Shown: positions 8,848-17,182 of the stretch, piece by piece | Layout: each line of letters begins with the position of its first letter | Numbering within the stretch: position 1 is the first letter of the stretch | Assembly (NCBI RefSeq): GCF_003688595.1 | Contig: NZ_RCWT01000012.1 | Location: 186,001-250,000, forward strand | DNA from: Sphingomonas sp. PP-F2F-G114-C0414 | GTDB lineage: Bacteria; Pseudomonadota; Alphaproteobacteria; Sphingomonadales; Sphingomonadaceae | Length of the DNA: 64,000 bases | Reading direction: 5' to 3' | Position numbers and translations under genes: made by a program | The notes under the pieces: generated by a model | What the model saw: the letters and a program-made list of their open reading frames with translations, nothing else | Databases searched by the model: none | Told to the model about the DNA's origin: nothing

Positions 8848-9536
8848 CCTTCGACGGCGAGCCGGTAGCCTGCACCGCGAACCGTATGGAGGATCGGCGT
8901 CGGGAAACCTTCCTCGAGCTTACGGCGGAGACGGCCGATATGGACATCTACGACGTTCGAGCCCGGGTCGAAATGGTAGTTCCAGATTTTCTCAAGCATC
9001 ATCGTGCGCGTCACGACCTGGCCGGCGTGACGGGCAAGGAATTCGAGCAGGTTGAACTCGCGGGCGCCGAGTGGGATCGAACGGCCGGCGCGGGACACCG
9101 CGCGGGCGAGCAGGTCGATTTCGAGGTCGCCGACGGAGAGCTTCGTCTTTTGCGGCTCTGTCGCGGCACGGTCGGAGCGGCGCAGCATGGCCTCGATCCG
9201 TGCGGAGAGCTCGGCGAACGAGAAGGGCTTGCACAGATAATCGTCGGCGCCAGCCTTCAGCCCATCGACACGGTCGTCGACGGCGGCGAGCGCGGAAAGG
9301 ATCAGGACCGGCGTGGCAATGCCCGCGGCGCGAATCGCGCTGACCATCGACAGGCCGTCGAGGCCGGGCAGCATGCGGTCCGCTATGATGAGGTCGAAGA
9401 TGCCCTCGCTCGCCAGGAACAGGCCGTCACGGCCGTCTGCGCAGGCTTCGATTGCATGGCCTGCCTCAGCCAGACCCTTGGCAAGATAGGCGGATGTCGA
9501 GGCGTCGTCCTCGACGATCAGGATCTTGCGGCTCAA
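8844..9536 (-). CDS. OmpR-family response regulator, partner of the adjacent kinase
   Basis: This is a two-component regulator of about 230 residues. The receiver has the acidic EDD cluster, the phospho-acceptor aspartate in LIIADRMLPGLDG and the lysine in CKPFSFAEL. The C-terminal winged helix contains ARHAGQVVTRTMMLEKIW, VDVHIGRLRRKLEEG and HTVRGAGYRLA. I place the start at TTG 9536 (MSRKILIVEDD) because AAGGTG lies eight bases before it. An in-frame GTG at 9572 would add 12 residues but has its GGAG only about three bases away. The gene overlaps the kinase start by four bases. Family members often respond to metals or envelope stress; nothing here decides which. Confidence 0.92.
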   Translation of the reverse strand: MSRKILIVEDDASTSAYLAKGLAEAGHAIEACADGRDGLFLASEGIFDLIIADRMLPGLDGLSMVSAIRAAGIATPVLILSALAAVDDRVDGLKAGADDYLCKPFSFAELSARIEAMLRRSDRAATEPQKTKLSVGDLEIDLLARAVSRAGRSIPLGAREFNLLEFLARHAGQVVTRTMMLEKIWNYHFDPGSNVVDVHIGRLRRKLEEGFPTPILHTVRGAGYRLAVEG

Positions 9537-9812
9537 CGCGGTATCACCTTCCCTACCACCGAAATCGGTCACTATCTCCTGCCCTCATAAACGGAAAGGC
9601 CGGCGGAAAGAAGTCTTCCCACCGGCCCCCACGGTACCCCCGGGAGTGACGGGCACCGATCTCTGAAAACTCGCGTAGCCATTGCTGGCTACGTGTTGGT
9701 TCTAGGATCGGGCGGGGGTCAGGGCGATGACCGAGGGGTGACAATTTCGTCATGTTGATGGTTGTTGTAGGCCTGAGACGGAAGCGCCTCAGTCAGCTGC
9801 CCCACTCCTACC

Positions 9813-9919
9813 CCGTCATCCCGGCGCACGCCGGGACCCATGGTTGCGGAGTGGGGGTGGTAGCACGCTCTCGCTTGGTCCGCCGTATCCGTGGGTCCCG
9901 GCGTTCGCCGGGATGACGG
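9813..9919. repeat. inverted repeat of the CCGTCATCCCGGC type
   Basis: The left arm 9813-9840 and right arm 9892-9919 are near-perfect reverse complements of 28 bases, each itself containing a CCCGGC...GCCGGG hairpin, with about 51 bases between. It fills the space between the response regulator and adk. The rest of 9573-9976 shows no gene or further signal apart from this element. Similar arms recur elsewhere in the window (48713-48809 and the copies between 50.9 and 63.3 kb). Confidence 0.8.
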
Positions 9920-9976
9920 AAGAGGGGGCGAGAGCGTGGCCCATAACTAGGGCCCCGCCTCAGCGGCGGAACACGC

Positions 9977-10627
9977 TTACTTCTTGTCGAGGATCGCAGC
10001 GATCGCAGAGCCCACGTGCGCGATGTCGGCCATGCCGTCGACGCGGTGAACCAAACCCCGTGCGTCGTAGATCGGCAGGATCGGTGCCGTCTTCGCACGG
10101 TATTCGGCCATGCGGTTGTGGACCGTCTCCGCATTGTCGTCCGGCCGGCGCTTGAACTCGGTCGAACCGCAGACATCGCAGACGCCTGCTACGACCGGCT
10201 TCTTGTAGCGATCGTGATAGCCCGTGCCGCACTTGGCGCAGGTGTAGCGGCCAACGACGCGGTCGATCAACGCGGCTTCGTCGACGCCAAGTTCGATGAC
10301 GTAGTCGAGCGTGCGACCACGATCGGCTAGCAGACCGTCGAGCGCTTCCGCCTGAGCAGCCGTCCGCGGATAGCCGTCGAAGATGACGCCGTTCGCCGCG
10401 TCCGGCTGGTCGAGACGCTCACCGATGATGCCCGACACGATCTCGTCAGAGACGAGACCGCCGGATTCCATGACCGACTTCGCCTGAAGGCCAACCGGGG
10501 TTCCGGCGGCGACGGATGCGCGCAGCATGTCGCCGGTCGAAAGCTGGACCATGCCGCGCTCGTTGACGAGCGTTGCGGCTTGCGTGCCCTTGCCCGCGCC
10601 GGGCGGTCCAAGAAGGATGATATTCAC
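9977..10627 (-). CDS. adk: adenylate kinase with zinc-type lid
   Basis: Adenylate kinase interconverts ATP + AMP and 2 ADP in the cytoplasm. The P-loop GPPGAGKG is at residues 7-14, followed by the AMP-binding LSTGDMLR and FDGYPRT motifs. The lid carries four cysteines (about residues 130, 133, 150 and 153) in C-x2-C...C-x2-C spacing, as in zinc-binding long-form adenylate kinases. I use GTG 10627 (MNIILLGPPG), which has AGGGGAG about nine bases upstream; an in-frame GTG at 10636 would overlap that site. The resulting 216 residues fit the family. It follows secY after 52 bases, the usual secY-adk order. The rpsM-rpsK-rpoA-rplQ genes often found next are not here. Confidence 0.96.
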   Translation of the reverse strand: MNIILLGPPGAGKGTQAATLVNERGMVQLSTGDMLRASVAAGTPVGLQAKSVMESGGLVSDEIVSGIIGERLDQPDAANGVIFDGYPRTAAQAEALDGLLADRGRTLDYVIELGVDEAALIDRVVGRYTCAKCGTGYHDRYKKPVVAGVCDVCGSTEFKRRPDDNAETVHNRMAEYRAKTAPILPIYDARGLVHRVDGMADIAHVGSAIAAILDKK

Positions 10628-10679
10628 GAAACGCACTCCCCTCGTTCGTGCAGGATTTAAACCGGGTTAGCCCCGCAAC

Positions 10680-12044
10680 TTAACGAAGTCGATTGCCCTT
10701 GAGCTTCGCCTTCTTGATCAGGTCACCATACTGGTGCGCCAGCAGGTGCGACTGGATCTGCGTCACGGTGTCCATCGTCACGTTGACGACGATAAGCAGG
10801 CTGGTGCCACCGAGGTAGAACGGGATCTGCAACGCGGTCACCAGATATTCGGGCAACAGGCAGATGATCGTCAGATACGCCGCACCGATGACGGTGATGC
10901 GCGTCAGCACGTAATCGAAGTAATTCTCGGTGTTCTTGCCCGGGCGAATCCCGGGGATGAACCCGCCATTGCGCTTCAGGTTGTCGGCGGTTTCCTCGGG
11001 GTTGAAGACGACCGCGGTGTAAAAGAACGAGAAGAAGATGATGCCGGCGCCGTACAGCAGCATGTACACGGGCGAGCCGTGCTGCAGATACTGGTTGAGG
11101 GTGATGATGAAATCACCCCACTTCGATTCACCCGCGACACGCTGTCCGGCGAACTGCGAGATCGTCAGCGGCATCAGCAGCAGCGACGACGCGAAGATCG
11201 GCGGGATGACGCCGGCGGTGTTGATCTTCAGCGGCAGATGGCTGCGATCGGCCTGCATGCCACGCTGAGTCTGGCGCTTGGGATACTGGATCAGGATGCG
11301 GCGCTGGGCGCGCTCCATGAAGCAGATGAACAAGATCAGCACGACCACCGCGACGACGATGCCGATCAGCTTGATCGGATCGAGCGAGCCAGAGCGGCCG
11401 CCTTCGAGCAGGTTGACGAGCGTGACGGGCAGATGCGCGACGATGCCGGCCATGATGATCAGCGAGACACCGTTGCCGATACCGCGGCTGGTGATCTGCT
11501 CGCCGAGCCACATCAGGAACATCGTACCGCCGATCAGCGAGATGACCGCGGCGACGCGGAACATCATGCCGGGCTCGATGACCGCCTGAATGCCCTGTGC
11601 GGCGCCAAGCGTCTCAAGGCCGACGGCGATGAAATAGCCCTGCACCGCGGTCAGGCCGACGGTGCCGTAGCGCGTGTACTGGTTGAGGCGCTTGCGACCC
11701 GATTCGCCGTCCTTCTTGATGGCGGCGAGCGTCGGCGACAGCGAGGTCGCGAGCTGCACCACGATCGAGGCGGTGATGTAGGGCATCACGCCGAGCGCGA
11801 TCAGCGACATGCGGCTGAGCGAACCACCCGAGAAGGTGTTGAAGAAATCGAGCACGCCGCCCTGCGTCTGCTGCGAGAGCAGGCCGAGCGCGGTCGGGTC
11901 GACACCCGGCAGCGGGACATAGCTGAGCAGGCGGAAAATGATCAGCGCACCGATCGTGAACCACAACCGCTTCTTGAGGTCGGTCGCCTTCGCGAATTTC
12001 GAAAGGCTGATGCTTTGCGCCATCTGGTCGGCTGCGGATGCCAT
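10680..12044 (-). CDS. secY: preprotein translocase subunit SecY
   Basis: SecY is the channel subunit of the SecYEG translocon in the inner membrane. The 454-residue sequence has ten hydrophobic helices and family landmarks: the plug region LPGVDPTAL...FFNTFSGGSLSRMSLIALGVMPYI, the LTAVQGYF segment, and the cytoplasmic loop with QYPKRQTQRG and LPLKINTAGVIPPIFASSLL. The basic C-terminus ends KAKLKGNRLR. It is the first gene after the spc-operon terminator and inverted repeat at 12163-12339, so secY-adk may have its own promoter. SecE is encoded at 31155. Confidence 0.97.
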   Translation of the reverse strand: MASAADQMAQSISLSKFAKATDLKKRLWFTIGALIIFRLLSYVPLPGVDPTALGLLSQQTQGGVLDFFNTFSGGSLSRMSLIALGVMPYITASIVVQLATSLSPTLAAIKKDGESGRKRLNQYTRYGTVGLTAVQGYFIAVGLETLGAAQGIQAVIEPGMMFRVAAVISLIGGTMFLMWLGEQITSRGIGNGVSLIIMAGIVAHLPVTLVNLLEGGRSGSLDPIKLIGIVVAVVVLILFICFMERAQRRILIQYPKRQTQRGMQADRSHLPLKINTAGVIPPIFASSLLLMPLTISQFAGQRVAGESKWGDFIITLNQYLQHGSPVYMLLYGAGIIFFSFFYTAVVFNPEETADNLKRNGGFIPGIRPGKNTENYFDYVLTRITVIGAAYLTIICLLPEYLVTALQIPFYLGGTSLLIVVNVTMDTVTQIQSHLLAHQYGDLIKKAKLKGNRLR

Positions 12045-12162
12045 GCGTGTGATCGTCCTGGAAACAAAGAAGGCGGGATGCGTTGTGACCGCCCCCGCCG
12101 CTCATATAGGCGCACGGGCGCGCTTGTCTAATGGCTATGGCTACTTCCGGTCGCCCCATGAC

Positions 12163-12235
12163 CCGTTCGTCCTGAGCGAAGTCGAAGGACATTGCCTGGA
12201 GTGACGTACCCTTCGACTTCGCTCAGGGCGAACGG
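12163..12235. repeat. inverted repeat of the CCGTTCGTCCTGAGCGAAG type
   Basis: Two 26-base arms, 12163-12188 and 12210-12235, are reverse complements with one mismatch around a 21-base centre. This palindrome type is widespread in sphingomonad genomes. It sits in the 303-base gap between secY and rplO, which otherwise holds the rplO terminator and presumably the secY promoter. Confidence 0.8.
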
Positions 12236-12303
12236 AGGAAGGGAAATCGCTGAACGGCGGCAGGTCAGAAGTGGGCGACGGGAAGACGCCAAGTCAGGTA
12301 AAT

Positions 12304-12339
12304 AAAAAGGGGGCCAGCGCTTTCGCACCCGCCCCCTTT
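12304..12339 (-). terminator. Rho-independent terminator after rplO
   Basis: On the minus strand AAAGGGGGC (12339-12331) pairs with GCCCCCTTT (12314-12306), with a GAAA-capped inner stem, and is followed by further Ts. It begins 9 bases after the rplO stop and would end the spc operon before secY. Confidence 0.8.
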
Positions 12340-12347
12340 AGTCCAGC

Positions 12348-12890
12348 TTAAGCCTTGAACGACGCCTTGTGCGCCGCACGCTCCTTGTACTTCACGCCCT
12401 TCTTGGCGGCAGCCTTCTCGGCTGCGGGGACGAAGTGGATCACCTCGACCTTGCCGCCGATCTTCTCGACCGCTTCGATCGCGCCCTTCGACGCGCCGTC
12501 GACGGTAAACGAGAGGACCGTGGTCAGCTCGCCCTTGGCGAGGAGGCGGACGCCGTCCTTGCCGCCGCGTGCCAGGCCAGCGGCCTTCAGCGCGTCGTGG
12601 TCGAGCGTGGCGTTCGCCTCGATCTTGCCGGCATCGACCGCGAGCTGGATCGCGCCGAGGTTGACCTCTGCGAAGTCCTTGCGGAAGATGTTGTTGAAGC
12701 CGCGCTTAGGCAGACGCATGTGCAGTGGCATCTGGCCGCCTTCGAAGCCGGCGATGGACACGCCCTCACGGCTCTTCTGGCCCTTCTGGCCGCGGCCTGC
12801 GGTCTTGCCCTTGCCCGAGCCGATGCCGCGTCCGACGCGCATCTTGGACTTACGGGCACCTTCGTTATCGCGGAGTTCGTTGAGCTTCAT
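12348..12890 (-). CDS. rplO: 50S ribosomal protein L15
   Basis: L15 is a late-assembly protein of the large subunit that contacts 23S rRNA. The family start [41 protein letters not shown] is recognisable in segments (rRNA-binding Gly/Lys-rich loop at about residues 20-40), followed by [18 protein letters not shown]. At 180 residues it is longer than the E. coli protein (144) through a Lys/Ala-rich C-terminal tail, as is usual in alphaproteobacteria. A 120-base gap containing a hairpin separates it from rpmD, longer than most gaps in this operon. Confidence 0.97.
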   Translation of the reverse strand: MKLNELRDNEGARKSKMRVGRGIGSGKGKTAGRGQKGQKSREGVSIAGFEGGQMPLHMRLPKRGFNNIFRKDFAEVNLGAIQLAVDAGKIEANATLDHDALKAAGLARGGKDGVRLLAKGELTTVLSFTVDGASKGAIEAVEKIGGKVEVIHFVPAAEKAAAKKGVKYKERAAHKASFKA

Positions 12891-12933
12891 GGTAATGCAC
12901 TCGCTTTCGCTTGTTACGCGCTGGTTTGAAATC

Positions 12934-12950
12934 GCCGGGTTCGAATCCGG
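12934..12950 (+). other. tRNA T-arm-like fragment in the rpmD-rplO gap
   Basis: The 17 bases GCCGGGTTCGAATCCGG contain the universal T-loop core GGTTCGAATCC flanked by complementary CCGG and CCGG arms, exactly like a tRNA T arm. No acceptor or anticodon arm can be built around it, so it is not a tRNA gene. It could be a tRNA remnant or a chance match. Confidence 0.4.
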
Positions 12951-12956
12951 AAATAA

Positions 12957-12981
12957 GGAAGGGGGCCGTTAGCCCCCTTCC
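12957..12981 (-). terminator. strong hairpin between rpmD and rplO
   Basis: GGAAGGGGGC (12957-12966) and GCCCCCTTCC (12972-12981) form a perfect 10-bp stem around a five-base loop. On the minus strand it is followed by TTATTT. It could attenuate transcription or stabilise the upstream mRNA inside the spc operon. Confidence 0.5.
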
Positions 12982-13010
12982 CGGTATTTGTCACTAGGTA
13001 GCGTGAAGGC

Positions 13011-13187
13011 TCAGCCTTCGACGGACACCATGTGCTGCACCTTGCGGATCATGCCGCGGACCTCTGGGCTGTCTTCCAGCTCGCGGGTCTTGTGCATCTT
13101 GTTGAGACCGAGACCGATCAGCGTTGCGCGCTGATCCTTCTCGCGGCGGATCGGCGAACCGGTCTGCGTGATCTTGATGGTTGCCAT
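13011..13187 (-). CDS. rpmD: 50S ribosomal protein L30
   Basis: This 58-residue protein starts [20 protein letters not shown] and contains [17 protein letters not shown] and [10 protein letters not shown], the complete L30 fold pattern. L30 binds 23S rRNA in the large subunit. It lies six bases after rpsE in the standard spc order rpsE-rpmD-rplO. Its stop (TGA at 13013-13011) leaves the full family length of about 58-60 residues. Confidence 0.96.
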   Translation of the reverse strand: MATIKITQTGSPIRREKDQRATLIGLGLNKMHKTRELEDSPEVRGMIRKVQHMVSVEG

Positions 13188-13193
13188 GATCGC

Positions 13194-13988
13194 TTACTCC
13201 GTGATCGCAGCTGCATCGGCCTCGGCGGTCTTCGAACCACCATGGCCGAGCAGGTCGGCGATCTTCTTGCCGCGACGCTGTGCGACGGCCTTGGGCGAGG
13301 TCTGCTCGCCAAGGGCCTCGAACGTGGCGCGGATCATGTTGTAGGGGTTCGACGTGCCGACCGACTTGGTCACAACGTCCGCAACGCCCAGCGATTCGAA
13401 GACAGCGCGCATCGGGCCACCGGCGATGATGCCCGTACCCTGAGGCGCCGACCGCAGCGTGACCTTGCCGGCACCGAAGTGACCGTTGCCGTCATGATGC
13501 AGCGTGCGACCGTCCTTCAACGGAACGCGAACCATCTTCTTCTTGGCAGCAGCCGTCGCCTTCGAGATGGCTTCCGGCACTTCGCGTGCCTTGCCATGAC
13601 CGAAGCCTGCACGACCCTTGCCGTCGCCGACGACGACCAGCGCTGCAAAGCCGAAGCGCTTACCGCCCTTGACCGTCTTCGAGACGCGGTTGATGTGCAC
13701 CAACTTCTCGATCAGCTCCTCGCCGCCATCGTCCGCACCGGGACGACCGCCACGATTGTCGCGACCGCGACCGCCGTCACGACCACCGCGGTTGCCGCCT
13801 GGGCCACCGCTGCGATTGCCACCGGGGCCACCACGACCACCGCCGCCGCCGCCACCGGGACCGCCGCGACCGCGACCGCCACCGTTGTTGCCCTGATAGC
13901 CAGTGCTCTGCGGAACGTTCTGAGCCGTGACGTCCTGTGCGGTCGTCTCGGGAGCGATTACTGCCGGCGTGTTGTTTTCGTCAGCCAT
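13194..13988 (-). CDS. rpsE: 30S ribosomal protein S5 with 90-residue Gly/Arg-rich N-terminal extension
   Basis: The S5 core (about residues 90-250) is intact: [41 protein letters not shown], the rRNA-contacting VRVPLK region and [15 protein letters not shown]5 acts in decoding accuracy and 30S assembly. Before it lies a 90-residue extension absent from E. coli S5 (167 residues in all). Residues 1-30 are acidic/polar and 33-85 consist almost only of Gly, Arg, Pro, Asn and Asp in RGG-like repeats. The ATG at 13988 is the first in frame and lies close to the rplR stop at 13992, so the extension appears to be translated. Sphingomonad S5 proteins commonly have some extension; this is at the long end as far as I know. 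Confidence 0.95.
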   Translation of the reverse strand: MADENNTPAVIAPETTAQDVTAQNVPQSTGYQGNNGGGRGRGGPGGGGGGGRGGPGGNRSGGPGGNRGGRDGGRGRDNRGGRPGADDGGEELIEKLVHINRVSKTVKGGKRFGFAALVVVGDGKGRAGFGHGKAREVPEAISKATAAAKKKMVRVPLKDGRTLHHDGNGHFGAGKVTLRSAPQGTGIIAGGPMRAVFESLGVADVVTKSVGTSNPYNMIRATFEALGEQTSPKAVAQRRGKKIADLLGHGGSKTAEADAAAITE

Positions 13989-13991
13989 GTC

Positions 13992-14348
13992 TTAGAACTC
14001 CAATCCGGCTTCGCGCGCGGCATCGGCAAGAGCCTTCACGCGACCGTGGTAGAGGAAGCCGCCGCGATCGAACACGACCTGGGTCACGCCCGCTGCCTTG
14101 GCAGCTTCGGCGACGCGCTTGCCGACCGAAGTCGCCGCGTCGATGTTGGCGCCGGACGTGCCGCGCACGTCCTTCTCCAGCGTCGAGGCCGATGCGACCG
14201 TCGTGCCAGCGGCATCGTCGATCACCTGGGCATAGATGTGCTTGCCCGAACGATGCACCGACAACCGCGGACGGGTGCCTGCACGTGCGCGGAGCGCGGT
14301 ACGGTTGCGGCGACGCCGCTTGGCGAAAAGAGAAAGTCCCTTGGTCAT
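13992..14348 (-). CDS. rplR: 50S ribosomal protein L18
   Basis: L18 binds 5S rRNA in the central protuberance with L5. The 118-residue sequence has the basic N-terminus [22 protein letters not shown] in segments, then [21 protein letters not shown] and the C-terminal [28 protein letters not shown], which is diagnostic. Its ATG shares a base with the rplF stop, so translation is coupled. Confidence 0.97.
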   Translation of the reverse strand: MTKGLSLFAKRRRRNRTALRARAGTRPRLSVHRSGKHIYAQVIDDAAGTTVASASTLEKDVRGTSGANIDAATSVGKRVAEAAKAAGVTQVVFDRGGFLYHGRVKALADAAREAGLEF

Positions 14349-14881
14349 TACTTCTTCTTCCCTTCCTTGCGGAAGATGAACTCGCCGTCGTACTTGATAC
14401 CCTTGCCCTTGTAAGGCTCAGGCTTGCGCCACTGACGAATTTCCGCGGCCAGCTGACCGACCATCTGCTTGTCCGAACCCGAGATCTCGATCGTCGTGTT
14501 GTCGGGAGTCTTGACTTCGATCCCCTCCGGCACGTCGATGTTGACGTCATGGCTGTAGCCGAGCTGCAGCTTGAGGTTGCGACCCTGCGCTGCGGCACGA
14601 TAGCCGACGCCGGTGATCAGCAGCTTCTTGGTGAAGCCTTCCGACACGCCGGTGACCAGGTTCTGCACCATGGTCCGCTGCATGCCCCAGAACGCGCGAG
14701 CGCGCTTGGTGTCGTTGGCCGGCTGCACCGAAATGCCGCCGTCTTCGATCGTGTAGCTGATCTCGTCGCGAAGCGGCATCTTGAGGGTACCCTTGGGGCC
14801 CTTCATCGTCAGCTGCTTGTTCTCGATGGTCGGCGTGATGCCCGCCGGTACGGTGACCGGCTTTTTACCAATGCGGCTCAT
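14348..14881 (-). CDS. rplF: 50S ribosomal protein L6
   Basis: The 177-residue protein starts [15 protein letters not shown] and has the two L6 repeats, with TMKGPKGTL in the first half and [20 protein letters not shown] near the end, the sarcin-ricin-loop-contacting region. It belongs to the large subunit near the factor-binding site. It overlaps rpsH upstream and rplR downstream by one base each. Confidence 0.98.
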   Translation of the reverse strand: MSRIGKKPVTVPAGITPTIENKQLTMKGPKGTLKMPLRDEISYTIEDGGISVQPANDTKRARAFWGMQRTMVQNLVTGVSEGFTKKLLITGVGYRAAAQGRNLKLQLGYSHDVNIDVPEGIEVKTPDNTTIEISGSDKQMVGQLAAEIRQWRKPEPYKGKGIKYDGEFIFRKEGKKK

Positions 14882-15276
14882 CAGAACACCTCCGCGAGGA
14901 CTTCGCCGCCGACGTTCTGCTCGCGTGCTTCGGAATCCGACAGCACGCCGCGGGGCGTCGAGACGATGGTGATGCCGAGGCCGTTACGGACGCGAGGGAG
15001 TTCCTGCGAGCCGGAATAGACGCGACGGCCGGGCTTCGAGACGCGCGCGACATGCTTGATCGCAGGCTGGCCCTCGAAATACTTCAGCTCGATGCGAAGG
15101 CCGGCCGCGGGGCCCATCTGCTCTTCGCTATAGCCACGGATATAGCCTTCGCGCTGCAAAACGTCGAGCACGCGGACGCGCAGCTTCGACGCCGGCGTAA
15201 GGACGGAGTCCTTCTTCGCGCGCTGGCCATTACGGATACGGGTGAGCAAATCACCCAGGGGATCGGTCACTGCCAT
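14881..15276 (-). CDS. rpsH: 30S ribosomal protein S8
   Basis: S8 binds helix 21 of 16S rRNA and in E. coli represses the spc operon. The 131 residues begin [25 protein letters not shown] and end with the conserved [33 protein letters not shown] pattern (seen in segments). The start lies 10 bases after rpsN. Whether S8 represses this operon cannot be judged here. Confidence 0.98.
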   Translation of the reverse strand: MAVTDPLGDLLTRIRNGQRAKKDSVLTPASKLRVRVLDVLQREGYIRGYSEEQMGPAAGLRIELKYFEGQPAIKHVARVSKPGRRVYSGSQELPRVRNGLGITIVSTPRGVLSDSEAREQNVGGEVLAEVF

Positions 15277-15286
15277 GATTTAGTCC

Positions 15287-15592
15287 TTACCAGCTCGACT
15301 TCGTGACGCCGGGGATGAGGCCCTTGTTGGCCAGATCGCGCAGCTGAATACGGCAGAGCCGGAACTTGCGGTAATAGGCGCGCGGGCGACCGGTCAGCTC
15401 GCACCGGTTACGGATACGGGTCGGGTTCGCGTTGCGCGGCAGTGCCGCCATCTTGAGGCGAGCGATCAGACGCTCACCGTCGTCGAGCGTCTTGTCCGCT
15501 GCGATCGCCTTCAGTGCCGCGTACTTCGGGGCATACTGCTTGACCATGCGCTTGCGGCGCTCGTTCTTGTTGACTGAACTCAGTTTCGCCAT
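15287..15592 (-). CDS. rpsN: 30S ribosomal protein S14, zinc-free long form
   Basis: This is a 101-residue S14 of the C-minus type: it keeps only scattered cysteines (in RNRCELTGR and RLCRIQLR) and not the CxxC pairs of the short zinc form. Landmarks are [25 protein letters not shown] and the C-terminal [11 protein letters not shown]. It is separated from rplE by 128 bases filled with a palindromic repeat, an unusual break in this otherwise tightly packed operon. Confidence 0.97.
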   Translation of the reverse strand: MAKLSSVNKNERRKRMVKQYAPKYAALKAIAADKTLDDGERLIARLKMAALPRNANPTRIRNRCELTGRPRAYYRKFRLCRIQLRDLANKGLIPGVTKSSW

Positions 15593-15618
15593 CGACTTAA
15601 GTTCTTTCTTTGCTAGCT

Positions 15619-15713
15619 CCCATCCCGCTTGCGGGAGGGGTTGGGGGAGGGAAGGACCAACGCCTGTTAGGCGCGAGGCCCCTCCCCTGACCCCTCCCGC
15701 AAGCGGGAGGGGG
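15619..15713. repeat. pair of CCCCTCCCGC palindromes inside the spc operon
   Basis: Two hairpins of the form CCC(C/A)TCCCGC-TT/AA-GCGGGAGGGG (15619-15640 and 15691-15713) flank a centre containing GGGGAGGG and CCCCTCCC arms, so the whole unit folds as a compound palindrome. It lies between rplE and rpsN. The same hairpin occurs at 35520-35541 and 63316-63337. Its structure resembles a REP doublet. Confidence 0.85.
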
Positions 15714-15720
15714 ACTTAGA

Positions 15721-16341
15721 TTAAGCTGCCTTCTTCTCGTCGGCAGCGTCGTCTTCGATCGGGAACGGGAAACCGAACAGACGCAGAAGCTCGCGAGCCT
15801 CGTCGTCGGTCTTTGCGGTCGTCGTCACGATCACATCCATGCCACGGACCTTGTCGACCCGGTCATAGCTGATTTCTGGGAACACGATCTGCTCCTTGAT
15901 ACCGCAGGCATAGTTGCCACGGCCATCGAAGCTCTTCGGGTTGAGCCCGCGGAAATCGCGGACGCGGGGAAGAGCGATCGTGATGAAACGGTCGAGAAAC
16001 TCGTACATGCGCTCGCGGCGAAGGGTAACCTTCACGCCGATAGGCATGCCTTCACGCAGCTTGAACTGCGCGATCGACTTCTTGGCCTTCGTCACGACAG
16101 GCTTCTGGCCGGCGATCAGCTCCATTTCGGAAGCAGCCTGGTCGACCTTCTTCTTGTCCTGCGTGGCTTCGCCAACGCCCATGTTCAGCACGATCTTGTC
16201 GAGCCGCGGGATCTCCATGACGTTCTTGTAACCGAACTTCTCGGTCATCGCCTTGATGATCGTCTCGTCGTACAGCTTGCGCATGCGCGCGACGTAGACG
16301 GCCTCGGTGCCGGCCTGCTCGCCAGTGTTCTGATCAACCAT
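15721..16341 (-). CDS. rplE: 50S ribosomal protein L5
   Basis: L5 binds 5S rRNA and the P-site tRNA elbow region. The core runs from MRKLYDETI through [38 protein letters not shown] and [28 protein letters not shown]. At 206 residues it is longer than the E. coli protein (179), with 19 extra residues before MRKLYDE and a charged C-terminal tail rich in Asp, Glu and Lys. The first ATG (16341) overlaps the rplX stop by eight bases, which supports this start; M20 is the alternative. Confidence 0.97.
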   Translation of the reverse strand: MVDQNTGEQAGTEAVYVARMRKLYDETIIKAMTEKFGYKNVMEIPRLDKIVLNMGVGEATQDKKKVDQAASEMELIAGQKPVVTKAKKSIAQFKLREGMPIGVKVTLRRERMYEFLDRFITIALPRVRDFRGLNPKSFDGRGNYACGIKEQIVFPEISYDRVDKVRGMDVIVTTTAKTDDEARELLRLFGFPFPIEDDAADEKKAA

Positions 16342-16651
16342 TGATCTTCTCCCCGGTCTTGACGGCGACGCGGACCTTCTTGCCGTCCTGCTCCTCGAAG
16401 CGGACGCGGGTCGGCTTGCCGTCGGCGGTCACGTGCGCGACCTTCGAAACGTGCATCGGTGCTTCCTTGCGGATCAGGCCACCCTGCGGGTCACCCTGAG
16501 TCGGCTTGGTGTGGCGCACGGCGATGTTGACGCCCGATACGACGACCTTGTCGGTCTTCGGCATGGAAACGGTGACTTCACCGGTCTTGCCCTTGTCCTT
16601 ACCGGACAGGACGATGACCTTGTCACCCTTCTTGATACGCTGCGACGCCAT
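16334..16651 (-). CDS. rplX: 50S ribosomal protein L24
   Basis: L24 initiates large-subunit assembly and lies near the exit tunnel. The 105 residues show the KOW motif [20 protein letters not shown] at the N-terminus, then [21 protein letters not shown] and a basic C-terminal half. The ATG at 16651 shares one base with the rplN stop. Confidence 0.97.
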   Translation of the reverse strand: MASQRIKKGDKVIVLSGKDKGKTGEVTVSMPKTDKVVVSGVNIAVRHTKPTQGDPQGGLIRKEAPMHVSKVAHVTADGKPTRVRFEEQDGKKVRVAVKTGEKING

Positions 16652-17019
16652 TACAGCACCTCCGGCGCGAGGCTGATGATCTTCATGTGCTTCTTGCCGC
16701 GCAGCTCGCGAACGACTGGGCCGAAGATACGGGTGCCGATCGGCTCCTCGTTCTTGTTGACCAGCACCGCGGCATTGCCGTCGAAGCGGATGACCGTACC
16801 GTCTGCACGGCGGATATCCTTGGCGGTACGCACGATCACCGCGCGGTGAACGTCGCCCTTCTTCACACGGCCACGTGGCTGCGCTTCCTTGATGCTGACG
16901 ACGATGATGTCGCCAACGCCTGCAACACGACGCTTGGAACCCCCAAGCACCTTGATGCACTGCACCCGCTTCGCGCCGCTGTTGTCAGCGACGTCGAGAT
17001 TGGACTGCATCTGGATCAT
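16651..17019 (-). CDS. rplN: 50S ribosomal protein L14
   Basis: The protein has the standard 122 residues. It begins [28 protein letters not shown] and includes [11 protein letters not shown] and [10 protein letters not shown], ending ISLAPEVL. L14 forms an intersubunit bridge and binds near L19. It is the first gene of the spc group and follows the terminator-like hairpin at 17072-17107, as at the S10/spc boundary of E. coli. Confidence 0.98.
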   Translation of the reverse strand: MIQMQSNLDVADNSGAKRVQCIKVLGGSKRRVAGVGDIIVVSIKEAQPRGRVKKGDVHRAVIVRTAKDIRRADGTVIRFDGNAAVLVNKNEEPIGTRIFGPVVRELRGKKHMKIISLAPEVL

Positions 17020-17071
17020 GGATCCGTATCCCTTCTCTGTCTCTGGGGTCGATACCGACCGAACCCCGCCT

Positions 17072-17107
17072 AAAAAATCACCCCGCCACGGACGAACCGC
17101 AGCGGGG
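17072..17107 (-). terminator. Rho-independent terminator between S10 and spc groups
   Basis: On the minus strand CCCCGC (17107-17102) pairs with GCGGGG (17086-17081), with an inner CGG/CCG stem, followed by TGATTTTTT. A second hairpin, GCAGGG/CCCTGC (17150-17169), lies just after the rpsQ stop. The gap from 17020 to 17182 therefore carries two stems and probably a spc promoter. Confidence 0.7.
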
Positions 17108-17182
17108 AGGAGCGGCCGCTTAGCCGTTCCAGTTTACGAAAACAAGAGCGCAGGGAGTTGCCCCCCTGCCCTCATGTTTGAT

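Noticed and set aside
7411-8868. Long plus-strand reading frame opposite the histidine kinase
   Set aside because: High-GC antisense shadow; all kinase motifs are on the minus strand in order.
9553-9753. Short minus-strand frame before the two-component regulator
   Set aside because: Overlaps the regulator start and intergenic sequence, with no ribosome binding site or recognisable protein.
10734-12131. 465-codon plus-strand frame opposite secY
   Set aside because: Composition is that of reversed membrane-protein codons; secY is certain.
13032-14414. Plus-strand frame with Thr/Ala repeats across rpmD, rpsE and rplR
   Set aside because: The repeats are the antisense of the Gly/Arg-rich S5 extension.
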